Shown: positions 23,295-35,631 of the stretch, piece by piece | Numbering within the stretch: the stretch's first letter is position 1 | How the letters are laid out: each line of letters begins with the position of its first letter | From: Xylaria sp. FL1777 | Lineage: Eukaryota > Ascomycota > Sordariomycetes > Xylariales > Xylariaceae | Length of the DNA stretch: 64,000 nucleotides | Direction: 5' to 3' | NCBI GenBank assembly: GCA_022578965.1 | Contig: MU400523.1 | Coordinates: 124,001 to 188,000 of the forward strand | The notes under the pieces: generated by a model | Told to the model about the DNA's origin: nothing | What the model saw: the letters and a program-made list of their open reading frames with translations, nothing else | Database searches by the model: none | Program-made: the position numbers and the translations under genes

Positions 23295-25337
23295 TTAACC
23301 CTCGAACACGTCATGCTGTAACTCGACCCCAAAATCCTTTGCCATGACGGCCATGTGTTTTTCCACCTCGTCTTCCATGCCGCCGCCCAGACCAAACCAC
23401 TGCCGGACCTTGAATGTGTAGAACGCCACGTCCGTCGCAAATAATACAGTCTTAAAGATGAAATGCCGCCAAGCGTTCACCAGTCGCTCGCGTAAAGGCA
23501 GATCTGGATCCTGGAACAGGCTGGCGCTGGCCCAGTTCCCCATCATCTTGACGCGATTGACAGGGGATCCCATGAATTGATTGTTGCCCTGTACGATGCG
23601 CATGTTGCGACCAATGAAAACGAGTTCCTTGGGCCATTTGTCCTCATCGGCAAGGACGTCACGGATTCCTTGCTTCATGCGCTGCTGCATCTCATAATGA
23701 CGTTCGGCCTTCGTCTTTCCCGAGAGCTCTCTGGTCAACGAGTCTCTGGTGGACCCGTCGCCGCCTTCGTAAGGCCGCATGAGCGTTGCGCTCGCGAAGA
23801 TATCAGGAGCCTTGATACCCCACTGTTCCGAGATGTCCGCAATCGTCTTATTATCAAACGTCATGAGGCTCTTCCAGAAAAGGGCATACTGCTGTCTGAA
23901 CTTAGGCTCCATGTAGACGTAGAGGCCGTGATCGATCAGGACGAGTTCGGGCTTGCCGGATGGCAGGCGGCGGATGAAGATGTTGCCTGGATGCGGATCA
24001 CAGTGGACGACACCCCATTTGAAGATTTGCGCTGAAAATAGATCCACCATCGTAGTCATTACATCTTTGCTAGTAAGGCCGAGCCCGCCCTTCCCATTTC
24101 GTCCCTTCCACTGTTCACGCTCGGGTTTCAGTTTTTCTTTTAACGGGTTCTGGCGGAGCTCCCAGCGTGCGGCTTCTGCGTCCGCTGGAGTGAACTTTAG
24201 CTTTTCGCCGTGAACACCGGCTGATCCATTTCCGTAGCCGCCAAGCCAGCGTCCACCCGTCGCATTTTTGTCCCAGAGTCGGCAGCCTTCTATCCATTCC
24301 GTGACTAGCACTCGCTTCGTAGTGAACTCTGAATATACCTGGGGGATGTACACCCTACCCTTGAGCGACGGTTCCGAATCGACTAGTTTGCGCATCACTT
24401 CTGAATTCCTCGCCTCGGACTCGAAATCCGTCTCGAGCATCAGACGCTCGGTGATAAATGGCACGATAGAGTACAACGGTAGATCAAACCACCATGTGTA
24501 CACACGCATGACAACTTTGAATGCCCATAGGTCCCAGCCAACCTGCTTAGCGATCTCCGGCTTCTGTATTTTAACCGCAACCTCTCTGCCGTCCGGTAAT
24601 CTCGCCCAATGGACTTGCGCAACACTCGCGCTAGCCCGAGCCCGCCGTTCCATGAAGCCCTTGCCTTCTTCGCCAGTAAAACTCACGCCAAAGACTTCCT
24701 CGGCGCTCTTCCCGCCGAAGTCCTGGCGGATGACCTTCTCGACGTCCTTCCAACTATCTTGAGGCGCATCGTCGAACATGCGGGCGAACATGCGCTGGAA
24801 TTCAGGTGGCAAAACAGCACTCTGCATGGCAATAGCCTGGCCAATCTTGAGGTATAATCCGCCATTAGCCCTCAACAGTTCGAAGAGCCGCTCGGCACTA
24901 CGTCGATGCAGGTCCTCGATCGTGCCACCCGTTATTGGCTCGGGCCGGAAATTCAACTTATAATCGAGCGCAACGAAGAGACCCGTCCCGAAAGTGAGGA
25001 GCGAGCGTCCCACACCCGATGCGAATAAGGTCCGGTCAACCAGGTATAGACTCCCCGTCACAGCGCTGAATATTAACAATCGCCGACCCCATCTCCGCCC
25101 CTGTTTGAATTGTCGCGCCGCTTGGGGTTGGCCGAGGGATGATGGAGACGGTGGACGAAGAGGTTCGAATGGCGTGTTTGTTCCGGTTCGCACGCCCCGC
25201 CGAGGTTGTATCTGTATGGGCGCGCGCTTGAGGTTTATGGGGGATCTGACGGTCGGAACGCCAAGATGGTTGGCGTGAAAGAATCCGGATGGTTCGCGGC
25301 GGGCACAGTGGCGCGCCGCGATCGGTGCACGTAGCAT
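23295..25337 (-). CDS. Mitochondrial ABC1/ADCK (UbiB-family) kinase, Mcp2/Cqd2-like
   Basis: A single exon of 680 residues. The first 50 or so residues are Arg-rich and lack acidic residues apart from one Glu, as in a mitochondrial presequence. A hydrophobic segment follows at about 86-100, then another around 112-125. Family motifs: KIGQ at 164-167, the Ala-rich loop ASASVAQVH at 235-243 in place of a glycine loop, Lys256 in VAVKIQKP, HCDPHPGN at 445-452 and LIDHGL at 467-472. This combination marks the ancient atypical kinase family linked to coenzyme Q handling. The long insert at about 355-425 and the overall length suit the Mcp2/ADCK1 branch better than Coq8. The yeast homologue sits in the inner membrane and affects coenzyme Q distribution and mitochondrial lipid balance. 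Confidence 0.9.
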   Translation of the reverse strand: MLRAPIAARHCARREPSGFFHANHLGVPTVRSPINLKRAPIQIQPRRGVRTGTNTPFEPLRPPSPSSLGQPQAARQFKQGRRWGRRLLIFSAVTGSLYLVDRTLFASGVGRSLLTFGTGLFVALDYKLNFRPEPITGGTIEDLHRRSAERLFELLRANGGLYLKIGQAIAMQSAVLPPEFQRMFARMFDDAPQDSWKDVEKVIRQDFGGKSAEEVFGVSFTGEEGKGFMERRARASASVAQVHWARLPDGREVAVKIQKPEIAKQVGWDLWAFKVVMRVYTWWFDLPLYSIVPFITERLMLETDFESEARNSEVMRKLVDSEPSLKGRVYIPQVYSEFTTKRVLVTEWIEGCRLWDKNATGGRWLGGYGNGSAGVHGEKLKFTPADAEAARWELRQNPLKEKLKPEREQWKGRNGKGGLGLTSKDVMTTMVDLFSAQIFKWGVVHCDPHPGNIFIRRLPSGKPELVLIDHGLYVYMEPKFRQQYALFWKSLMTFDNKTIADISEQWGIKAPDIFASATLMRPYEGGDGSTRDSLTRELSGKTKAERHYEMQQRMKQGIRDVLADEDKWPKELVFIGRNMRIVQGNNQFMGSPVNRVKMMGNWASASLFQDPDLPLRERLVNAWRHFIFKTVLFATDVAFYTFKVRQWFGLGGGMEDEVEKHMAVMAKDFGVELQHDVFEG

Positions 25338-28300
25338 GTCTCACCGCTTGTGTTGGCGTGGTTGCGAGGTTCCGGCACAAGCGAAGGTGGTGAGATGAGG
25401 TGGAAGACAGAGCTTCCGACCTCTTGAAGGCTATCGTGCAACAGGCGGGCCAAGGCGGCGCAAGTCGGACTCTACCTAGCGATTGTGGAAACGTAAAGGC
25501 GGACAAAGGGAACTCGTGGCATCCCGCAGTGCGTATCGAGGCTGGAATCGACGTCTCGTATAAAGGTGAGCATGTACCGGGAAAGATGGTATGAAGGAAG
25601 AAACATGAACTGAATTAAAAACTTGCATTGCTCATGAATGACGATATTTGTCCGAGCGGCTGTCCCACAGGCTTGGGTCTCGGGGCCGATACTGCCCGCG
25701 CCCGCCGTAAGTCCGCATTATCTCGGGGAAACTCAAGGGAGGCTTGGCTTATCGCTCATTGGCTTATCGCCCTAGATCTAGGTATCTATGTAATTGAGTC
25801 AACCGCGTCTATTACCGGTATCTCGAATGGTGATGGTTTATCAAGCTTATTAGCAAGTGAAATTCGATCCTCGTTCAAATTTTAGTGTATACAACTGCAA
25901 CCAAATATCAATGCAGTTAGTTGGGTGCAGTCTTACCTACTATCTCGGTGAGCACTGCTTTGCTCAACGACTAAATAGAGGCAAAAACCTAGCATGCGAC
26001 TAGGTATTGTCATTGATCCATCTATCTATCAGAGGATGTGACAGCGATTTGATTACTTTGTTAAGCGTGTATAGTTAGTGTTTGGCTAGCTACCCAGTAC
26101 GTATGCAGCATTGAAACAGACAAGCGTCACTTTGGCATTTGTTGCATTTGTTGCTCTCAAGCACATTCGTCATATACATGATATTGAAAAGCAGATGTAT
26201 AATCCAAGAGAGCAACGTGCGCTCCTAAAGGGAAAGGGCTCAGTTGAGATACCGCATCCGGCGGTGAAAAATGAATCGCCATAAATACCCGGCACGAGAG
26301 CAATACCGGGATCCCTCCTGTAGTTATTTGACATTCCGGTTTGAGCTTTGAGGCTAATACATATACCCTGGCGTACGTGGCTCGCCGCCACATGCCGGTA
26401 ACACGCGGATCCTGAGTTAGATCCACGGCGGTTATTATGTGTATACTTATCTAAATATTGATCGGCGAATAGGCTAGTTGAAGTGGATTAATCGGAGCTG
26501 ATGTTAGGTCAACTAACCTTAGGTAAGTATAATAGGACGGAAGTTTCAGCACGATTCAAGGTGCTTTAGCGCCAGAGCGAGCGCAGTCACTTACGCAGTA
26601 TATACTTATATAGGTATGTATATATGTAAGCTGGGTGACACAACTTAACTTTAGTTAATTCCAAGGTTGCTTGCATCATGACAATACCTGTAACTGGCCA
26701 ATCAATCTCGGAAGTCAAAGCCACTGACTCCATACACGAAGGCGCACAACGCACAACGTAGCTTTGGAACCCGATGAAACATTGGTTCCATACCAGCCTT
26801 ATCCCGATACAATTAAAGGACGGTACACGTGTGTAACCACAGGAAAGGTAATGGGCAAACGCCTCTATACTATGGCGTCATGGTATAAGATTGAAAGCAT
26901 TATGCGTAGGTCATAATTAAATAATGACGAGACTCTAAGTATAGGGGATTAATCAGTTCCCCGATGGCATGCACTTTTGGCACGTTGATGGGCATACACT
27001 AGCTATCTGGGGCAAGGTTCACAGCCCGGAATTTGTTTGTTCGTGTCTCAACGATAGACCCGGGACCCTGTCGTCAGACGTTATGCAAAGCGCGAGGGTT
27101 GGATTTTCGTGAACCTGCAAAGTTCGGTGCAGCATGCGTAGTGTAGTCTGTACTCGCTGACATGGATTTGGCACACGTACAGTAGAAGCTTGAATTTTGG
27201 GCTACGTGTTGTACCTGAAAACAAGTGACGTGACGCACGAGCTTAGACTTTATTTATCTATGTAAGTAGATACGTAATCAAATCCCATAGACTACATCCA
27301 CCCTCAAACCTATCGAATCCTAATCTCATACCACGTACATAAATTTACCTAGAATGATAGGTGAGGCTCAAAGTACAATTAGCATACGCCTCATCTGTGG
27401 TTGTAGACAAACATATCAGTACCCTACCATACTGCGTATTGCCTACAGGTGGTATGGAGCATAGATAGCTTAGTAATGCTCGCTCCGAGAGTAAAAACAC
27501 TGACTCGATCGAGGACACCTTCCGTAGGCTTGGGACTACCTACCTAAGATATACCGGTTGATTTTCCTTTTTCAAACAAGTGTTTCATTCTGGAGCGTTT
27601 TAAATAGCGTCGAAGTTGTATACTAGGTACACTAAGTAAGTAAACAAGTGAGATTATGATGCATGTATGGAAGGCGAAGTACTTGACGGAGAGTACCGAC
27701 TCACTAAATTCTAGGATAGCGCTTGAAGCCTACGCATAGGTATTTTAACCTTTCAATATCGCTCAAAGACTTATACATAGCATCGCCACCAGCAAGTATC
27801 GAAAGATTTATTATTTCATTCATTAGTAGATTGTCCATATACACCCGTATCCGTAATCCTCAATGAATAGCGTAGAAACACACAGACACTAGGGTGAAAA
27901 CCTAGCCTGATAAATAAGATTAGAATTGGTGAGGATCTGATGATGTGCTTGCTAGGTCCACATGAAAATCACCTGCAGAACACCTGCTCTGATATACTTA
28001 TCTGTACAGGCGCAAATGTCAGGTATCTTACCTTATCCTACACTAACCTATTACGGTATCGAGTATACGACCTGCATCTGTACCCGCATATGCACAGAAT
28101 AAGCTACCTGCGTGCACTGAGTACAGTACGCATCTAGACCCCCATCAGAACCCCATTTTCCCCAAACCAACTACTGTGTCAGTGAGCACTACTTAAGTAC
28201 ACACCACTAGTGATTTACCCAAATCGTCCTAGTCGAGGCACAGCAGGCAGTTTGCAGTTTGCCCCAATTCTATACTTCAGCATCTTGAATCCACTTTGTC

Positions 28301-28998
28301 TGCCCCAATCACCCAATACCGCCAACAGTCCCCATCTCATCCCTCGTCCGAAACCTGAGTCTGTCTCTGCAGTGCGCAAGGTACAGTGGGTAGGTACGCA
28401 GTAGGTAGGTAGGCTGTCTCTCCCACTCTCAGTCCCTCAACGCCAAATCACCGTCCTCTCCCGACTGCAACCTTCTGTTCAGTGCACTTGGACGAGGTCA
28501 GCACTGCCACCAATTAGTGACAGGCTCCCGCTGCTGCTATTTCGTAACCGTCGCCGTCTCCTCTTCAGTCGCCATTCGTCATTCGTTTCCGGAGTGCGCA
28601 TTTGTATAACATTCAACATTTCATATTTACCTATTTGCTACCAGCATTTGAACGCCTGGGCAACGGCGCGGTCGCCAATGTACGAGATAGAACAACCTCA
28701 TTCTTCCTCAACGACGATAGTTACCGCTGCTTCGAATCAGCAGTGAATCACTCGATATTATACCCTGTCCGTCTCGCGAGACGAGCGAGGCGAGCAAGAC
28801 AAGCAAGCACTTCACATGCCACCGTAATTGATACTCATGTACCTCGACCATACGCTTCAAAACTTGCACACATCACACATCGCGGCTTGCTCGATTACGA
28901 CGTTACCAGCTCCGGATTCGCCTTATATCTTGCCGTCCCACGAAACTATCCGTAGCGTTGCGGCTCGCCACGAGCCTGCACGCTGACGAGCCGGCATC
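25338..28998. promoter_or_regulatory. Long divergent intergenic region (ABC1 kinase / PalI)
   Basis: The 3.7-kb gap lies between the start of the ABC1 kinase gene (minus) and the PalI gene (plus), so it holds both promoters. The last 700 bases before PalI become pyrimidine-rich (for example around 28410-28560), typical of a fungal 5' leader. Small frames at 25628, 26157 (minus), 27940, 28210 and 28602 have no recognisable content. Confidence 0.4.
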
Positions 28999-31268
28999 AT
29001 GCTGCGGCCAGCAACGCCGCTGGCAATATCGCTGTTTGTGGCATTCGCGCTGTTGCTGCTCTCTGTGCTCTCTACGCCAATCATCAAAGCCATACCCCTT
29101 GGTGTCTACAAGCCCGACAATGGAGTTGTTGTGAATTTTGGAGTGTTTGGGTACTGTAAAGGGAACGACTGTAGCCCAATCGAGATAGGATATGACACTT
29201 GTATGTCTATTGGTTTTCGCTCTTCCACGGCTGCTATAATCCGTTTATCTTGAGAGGTTACTAATCATATATCAGCAATCTTGGCTGATGACTTCGATCT
29301 TCCGTCCTCAACACGTACAACCTTATCCGCTATTCTCATAGTCCATCCCGTGGCTGCTCTACTTACGCTCGTCATGTTTATCATGGCGGTTGTAGCTCAC
29401 CTGCATTCGCCTTCACATTCGTCGCGCTACTTGTGCGGCCTTTTCATTTTTGGGATTCTCACCTTCCTTGTCTGCCTCCTGGCGTTTCTCATTGACGTCC
29501 TTCTATTCGTGCCCCATTTAGCCTGGGGTTCTTGGTTGGTGCTTGCCGCCACGATTTTAGTTTTCTTAAGTTTTATTGTGTCCTGCGCAATGCGCCGCAC
29601 TCTTGTTGGTAGGAAAGCGCGGAAGAAGCGAATTGCGGAGAATGCCGAGATGAGTGGTGAGAATTATTATAATCGCCAGGCCCAACAAGAAGCCACCTCA
29701 GCTGTTGCTTCCAGTCTCCAACCTACCGTCCCGAGCATTAGTGGAGCAAACGGACCTGCTGATGGATTGCCCACCTTTGCAGCATATGAGAAAAGGGATG
29801 ACCGCAGTAGTGACGAGAGAATCCCCTTAACAGCTCGTACGCCATCCGAAAGATCTCCGAACAATGTTCCTGTCGACGTGAGCGCGTCAGATCTCTCAAA
29901 CACACGACGGTCATTTTCAGGGTCAACGCCAGCATTAACAACAGATCAATATGGAAATCCATCAACACAAATGCCCGATGCGTATGGAATGCGAAGAGGG
30001 CCTTCTATGGAGCGCATGGATGGGAGAGGGCGTGGTGGCTATAGAGGAAGAGGTGGTAACGGAAGAGGGGCTTATGGTGGCGGCTATGGCCCGCCACCAA
30101 ATGGAAGAGGTGGATATGGTGGTCCGCCAAGTGGAAGAGGAGCATATGGTCCTCCAGGCCGAGGCGGATATGGACCAGGGCCTAATGGGAGAGGAGGCTA
30201 TGGTCCACGTGGAGGGTACGGCGGCGGTATGCGGGGTGGAAGAACACCTCCACCGGGCTACGCGGGCGGAGCTCCTTACGATGGGAGGACTCCTCCTCCC
30301 GGGGTCTATGGAGGCTATGCGTCTGGACGACAAGCTTCTCCAGGGCCTGCTAGAGTTCCGTATGAGGACAACCCCTCTACATCCAATGTATCTACGGGTG
30401 TCATGAATACGGGTGGTTATCAACCATACCGCCCTGGTGATGCTGACGATTTACCCCGTGCGGAATCGCCGCCGCCTCTACCTGAAACCAATCTCACAGC
30501 ATTGGGCACTGTAGGTCAAGCTGTGGAAATGAATGCTGCAACTGGCAGTCCTGCTCGACCGCCTGCAGGCTTTGGCCAGTTTAACAACCACATAAGAGAC
30601 AGTGATACCGATGTTGCTGGTATGCTCGCTTTACAGGAAGCAAGAACATCATCAGCTCAACGACACGATACCGTCACCAGTGACGCCAGTAAATATAGCC
30701 AAGATGAGTACGTCTTGACGCCAATGACTAATTTCTGAGATATTAACGCTATCATAGACACTACGTCCCTCCACGACAGGCTTGGGACCAAGGGGCTGGT
30801 CGCGCTTCCCCGAGCGTTCCGTCTCCTCTCCAATCGCCTCCCGCTCAGGAGCTTAATGGTGGAACACGGTCGCCTCCTCCTGTGACATTGAATGGGGGAG
30901 GTTATTATGAGGATGTAGATCCACGCTTCGCGGAGCCGCCACCGAGAGTTCAACAAACCACGCAGGAGGGCCCAGCAGGCTTCGATGACCCACACCTTGC
31001 TCCTGGGGCTCGAAGTCCTACCATATCTGAACGATCAGGGTTCACTTCGGTTTCACAACGGGGCGTAAATCCTCGTTGGAACCCTCCTCCTGGTCAAGGC
31101 TATAGCCAACAAATGCCACAACGAAGACCAGTCAACCGCAACGACGTAAACTTTCTCAACAATAACCCAGATTTCCAACTGCCGGGTCGCCGCGGAGGCT
31201 CAGGCAGCCCTGCCAGAGGAGGTGCTGGGGGGGGCATGATACCCGGTAGCGCCTATCCAGCTGTGTGA
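28999..31268 (+). CDS. palI: PalI/Rim9 ambient-pH signalling membrane protein
   Basis: Three exons (28999-29200, 29276-30707, 30758-31268) join in frame to 714 residues. Intron 1 (75 nt) has an ACTAAT branch site; intron 2 is 50 nt and both have GT-AG ends. TM1 is at 8-30, followed by an extracellular loop with a conserved-looking FGVFGYCKGNDCSP, then TM2-TM4 at about 84-109, 120-147 and 152-172. This SUR7/PalI layout is followed by a long cytoplasmic tail. Residues 316-390 are an RGG/GGYG repeat, and the end is Pro/Gly-rich. PalI/Rim9 helps place the PalH sensor at the plasma membrane so that PacC/Rim101 is activated at alkaline pH. Exon 3 restores EHYVPPRQAWDQ across the junction, which supports the splice. 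The gene is intact. Confidence 0.9.
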
Positions 31269-32332
31269 TCGGCCGTTTCTTTACGCTTCTCGCTGCCTTC
31301 AGCAAGCCTCTCGAAATTAGCGAACAGTCTTGTAGGCGACACGACACGACTGTGTAACGACTTGGTTCGCTGGTATTAACTTTTGTATGACTCGACTATG
31401 CCACCAACTATACGCTTGGCTCTTCTATTCTATCGATTCCGATACCCAACCACTCTCACAGCACTCTCTCTTTACTGAATGTGCTTACTTGAGAATGCTC
31501 TTCGTCGTGTTTTATGCCAATTGGCTTTTCTCCCCACGACTAGAATCCATAATTCTTCTCGACCGATTATCGGTCCTCTTACACAAATTCGACCTACTTG
31601 ACCCGGAGTTACTTGGGAGCTCGCGGACAGTCTTCGTACTTGGAGGGGTTAGGTCGGAGTAGGGTGTCTTGACTGTTGGTGAGATACCTAGGTGGTTAGA
31701 GTCTTATGATGTAGGAAACCCGCTTTTGCACAGCTCCGGCCAGCTATAGTCATGGCCCATATCCTGAGTGCTGTGAGTATACAGGTTTTGTAGTTAGCCA
31801 AGTATATTGGTAACTATTTTCAAAGCAACTATAATACTGCCTTCTCATAGGGCAGAAACAAGAAGCACCGATCCATCTGCTCCACGAATCCGTCTCGTTG
31901 CTTATGTGACACAACACCTCCACAGGAGTCTAGGATGGGATATATATAGCAACTTTGGCATGTTAACCCTTAAACCACGTCATCAATCTAAGTGACAATA
32001 CATTGTTCTAGCTAGAGCAGGATTCAAGCAGCAAACTACCACAACCCGAAGACCTTGAAAATAGCACCAAGGGATCTCAAAATAGTGCCAAAAAATTCAA
32101 CTAATACGAGTCCATCTACAAGTTCTCCTAAATATGCGTTGCGTTGCTCAATCAGCCTCTAGAACAGATTGCGATACTAACATTATGCCCGTATACTCTA
32201 GACAGTAACATTGGCTGGCTCTGCACCTAGTTTTATCATTAGGAGACAACAGCAATAGCTAGACTACCTCTAGTTATACGCAGTTCATTCTTCTACTCAT
32301 TCCTCTAGTTATCACCATAGGCAAATATTCCT
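31269..32332. other. Intergenic, no feature seen
   Basis: About 1.1 kb between the convergent PalI and 2EXR-like genes. It should hold their 3' untranslated regions. Short frames at 31387 and 31807 are not recognisable. Confidence 0.4.
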
Positions 32333-33075
32333 CTAGTCAACCGCTCTCCACCCCAATTCTTCCATGGCCTCCACCACTTCGCTGTAGATATTCCATGTGG
32401 AGTAGACGCTAATATCATGCAGAGATGCCATGGCACTCAGCACCGCATTAATTCGCGGGAAGTATCCCACCATCATAAAGGGGTCCTCCACGTCACTATT
32501 TAACCGCAGATTATCTTGGTAAATGAATTCTATCTCTAAGTATATTTCTTGGAGGCTGGGACACATCTCTTGGATGAGCCTCAGTTCCACCAGATCCTCT
32601 TCTCGCGGCTTCAGCTGGCCCGGCTGGTCCGGCTGGTCGAACGTGTCCGTGATAGGGAGGTCGATAGATAGTCTCAATATCTGGCTAGCGTTGACAGGGC
32701 CCACGAGCGTCAGGAAGCTATGCACGGTACCGGGCCCGTAGGGGATGAGGAATTCGTTCTGCCCGTACAGCATTGCGCTGGCCTCGTACTGCATTTGCCG
32801 GTTCACTCGCAGCAATGTGTGCCCCCCCGGCCACTCCCCCTCCCTCGTACAAAGCCCCGATTTCTCATGGATCTTGATGGTGATCGGGACGGCTGGCACG
32901 AGGAGGAGCTTGTATATCATATTGCGGAGCTCCGGTGGTAGACTAAAGAATCCGATGCGCGGTGATTCCTGTGCCTGTCGTTAGCGTTGGGTCTTCCGCC
33001 TCGGAAATGATTGATGACGCTGCATCTTAGGGCGCAAGGCCAGTTTCTTTCATTACTTACAGCTATTCCAGACAT
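32333..33075 (-). CDS. 2EXR/F-box-like fungal protein
   Basis: Two exons: a 15-nt first exon coding MSGIA (33075-33061), an 86-nt GT-AG intron ending GCTAACGACAG, and 32974-32333. They give 218 residues in frame. The N-terminus carries FFSLPPELRNMIYKLLL at 14-30, the hallmark of a very large fungal family (2EXR/DUF7730-like, superficially F-box-like). It is followed by LLRVNRQMQYEASAMLYGQN, which is equally typical. The function of the family is unknown. The micro-exon is inferred from the splice signals and frame, because no ATG opens the second exon before residue 23. Confidence 0.75.
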
Positions 33076-34354
33076 TTGGTGAGATTTGTAAGGCGTCTCA
33101 ATAGACCGGACTCAGATTTCACCTACGCAATGTTAAAGCCGAAACACGTGTGATGCTAAATATGAATTATACGCTGTTGATTTTAAACTACATTGATTAC
33201 GCTCTAGATTTAAATCATTTGAAGAGCTTTGGCAACGGGGAGATGCTACCGGTATGGCTTGTGATTGCTGTTGTCACACAAAGGGTTCCTGTGGCTATCC
33301 CTTGACTAGGCCATGCTATATATTTGTGTGGCATTGTGATAAATCTGTCCGAAGTGAACCGATACCTGTTGTTCGTTGTGGTTGCGCGGCACTGAGCTTT
33401 GACCAAAATAAATCAATGATTGTGGCTTGTGTCGAATCATCTTGCCTAGTTGTTCATCCCTTGGTGAAATCAGGGGTTGAGGATATAGTCAAGGGATATC
33501 TATTATGTTATCAATCTTGTGCGAGCACAGTTAGTGATACACAGTGCCGAGAGAGGGCATGTACCATCACCCCTGTTACCATTCTAGCCCCGTCTTTCTA
33601 CATGTTGTGGGTGGCATCACGCGAATTCTAGATTTTTATCTGCTCCTATAATGGTGTTCAAGCTAGCAATCCCAACACTTCGGAGACCGTTTGCACTATG
33701 CTAGGGTGCCTCTTTGAGGTCGTGAATCAGCACTCCTTTACTTATGATTCAATCTTGAGGGACTTTGGCCGAGATATATGCCAGGTACAGCGTAAAGGCC
33801 GGCTTGCATAGTTCATAACCAGCGCGCCTATTTATATTTATATTCGTAAACCCTTATTGGTTTAAAACTACCGATCCCATTTTTTTATTCTATGCTAACA
33901 CGCATTAGAGGAGTATCATAAGGTATAAGTAAAGAGACATCTTCATGACGCGTCTCTCTCTAGATATGTTACTTTACATTATTAGAAATCTAGGTGCTCA
34001 ATCAACATCGCGATTACGGAATTATAATCCCAGATTCCTGATGAGAATGTGCATTGCCTAGACTTAGTACGCTCGAGAACGAGACTATCCTAAGGGCCCA
34101 AGCAGAGCTTAGTACCAACGACAGGTATAAAGAATGTTTTGAGCCACCTGTCTACAGGCCTAGCCTACAATACAGGATAGGTCTCACGCCGTCTTTCTTC
34201 GAAGGGACTTCGGATGCCTCTAAACCCTTCGCTAATCTCACTCTCGAGTTGCGGCAGAATTAACTGTGACTACATTCATAGCAAGCCTTCTACTTAGGCA
34301 CCTTGTTGAGTTGGCTCTTAGCAAGAAATAAGAGATCGATATTGAGACCATTTT
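33076..34354. other. Intergenic; small Cys-rich frame only
   Basis: Nothing firm. A 125-codon ATG frame at 33254-33631 is cysteine-rich (about 14 Cys) but has no signal peptide or known pattern, so I do not call it a gene. A 69-codon frame at 34054-34263 is unsupported. Confidence 0.3.
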
Positions 34355-34930
34355 TTACCTCTGTCTTATCTCCCTCGTTATCGTTCTATCCCTGACGACA
34401 AATCGCCAAGATACGATGCTTCTATGGATATTCACACTTGTGTGCCGCGTGTCACAATTGAATTCTAGCCGCCGGAAAAGCTGGTGATCTCTAGGTTGCT
34501 TCGCACCAACTCTGTACAACCAGAATTGACTGGGACTGCTCGGTTTCATTTCAAGTACAGCCGTCTTGTCGAGCAAAACGATGCCGTTGTTGCGGAATTG
34601 CAACAATGGTATATATGCCCACCAACTCGACCTGTCTGCATGGGGTTCTTGGTGAGGAGGGTTGGCGCCAAAATCTGAAGGGAATACCAGTGATATAAGT
34701 AGGTCTATTCCCTCGCATTCGTCAATGCAATCGTGACTTGATGCAGGAGACAGTGCCCCGTATCCATCAATTAGGCACGGAATAGCGAATCTCTCTCTCA
34801 TCTCCTTCCCCAGAAGCACGCCGTACTTCAGAAGCTCAACGGCCTCGAGATAGTGCAGCTCTGCCGCCGCGCTGAGCGTACGTCTACTACACATAAGTCC
34901 TCCCTTTTCTATAGGTGCCTTTGGTGACAA
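34355..34930 (-). pseudogene. Degenerate ankyrin-repeat fragment
   Basis: The minus-strand frame has no ATG at its start. Near its N-terminus it reads AAAELHYLEAVELLKYGV, which fits an ankyrin unit. Later IDLLISLVFPSDFGANPP and IPLLQFRNNGIVLLDKTA look like two more worn units. Spacing is irregular and key Gly/Leu positions are lost. I infer a decayed ankyrin-repeat gene; the beginning is not visible. It lies 0.7 kb from the transposon block. Confidence 0.35.
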
Positions 34931-35626
34931 CGTACTAGAGCCAGAAGTAAAGCCGTTTAGCTGATTGAGCAGCTGTTACACGCATCGGACCAGCTGAACA
35001 CCTTGTGCTATCTCCGAATGCATAGTTCGGTGAGACACCTGGACCGTACTGCGCTGAATTGAGACTTATTGAGACTGTCTCGCGTACCAGAAGTGAAGCT
35101 ATTCAGCCCTCGCTAATCTGAGACATATGGGCGGACCACAGAGGTTAGGAAGCCCCGAACCAATTGTATTATATAGACTCAAGGACAGCCACCATGCTCG
35201 GCAACAGCCCCGATGGAAGGCATGGACTTTTGCAGCCATAACAGATTATTGTATGCAGAATAGAGAGTCAACCACTCAGTTCCAAGCCCTGACATCAGCC
35301 CTTGTTATAGCAGCGTATTCACTTGAATTAGGATGCATTATTGTATAGAGTCTGTCACACTAATACATGCTATTACCACTTCCCTTAAGTCAATTTATAT
35401 ATATATATACCATTAAGACTTCCCCAACAACACATTGCCCAGTAATATAGATGACAAGTAAAAGAAGAACCCTGGTTCTTTGAAGTCACTATTATTCTTT
35501 ACTACTTTATTACTTAGTATGCTATACTTAAGCCAGTGATAGTGAATTAATCATGCTATGTGATTTTCAGTTTTTATTATTACTATATTGTGCAGTGTTT
35601 GTTTATTATAAGGCCCTTGAACTAAA
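34931..35626. other. Left flank of the transposon block
   Basis: Ordinary to moderately AT-rich sequence with a short (TA)n run near 35397. A 73-codon frame at 35127-35348 is not recognisable. GTTAG at 35627-35631 is the left target-site duplication of the outer retrotransposon. Confidence 0.45.
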
Positions 35627-35631
35627 GTTAG

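Noticed and set aside
29951..30423. Long frames on both strands across the PalI glycine-rich region
   Set aside because: Shadow frames produced by the RGG repeat of the PalI coding sequence.
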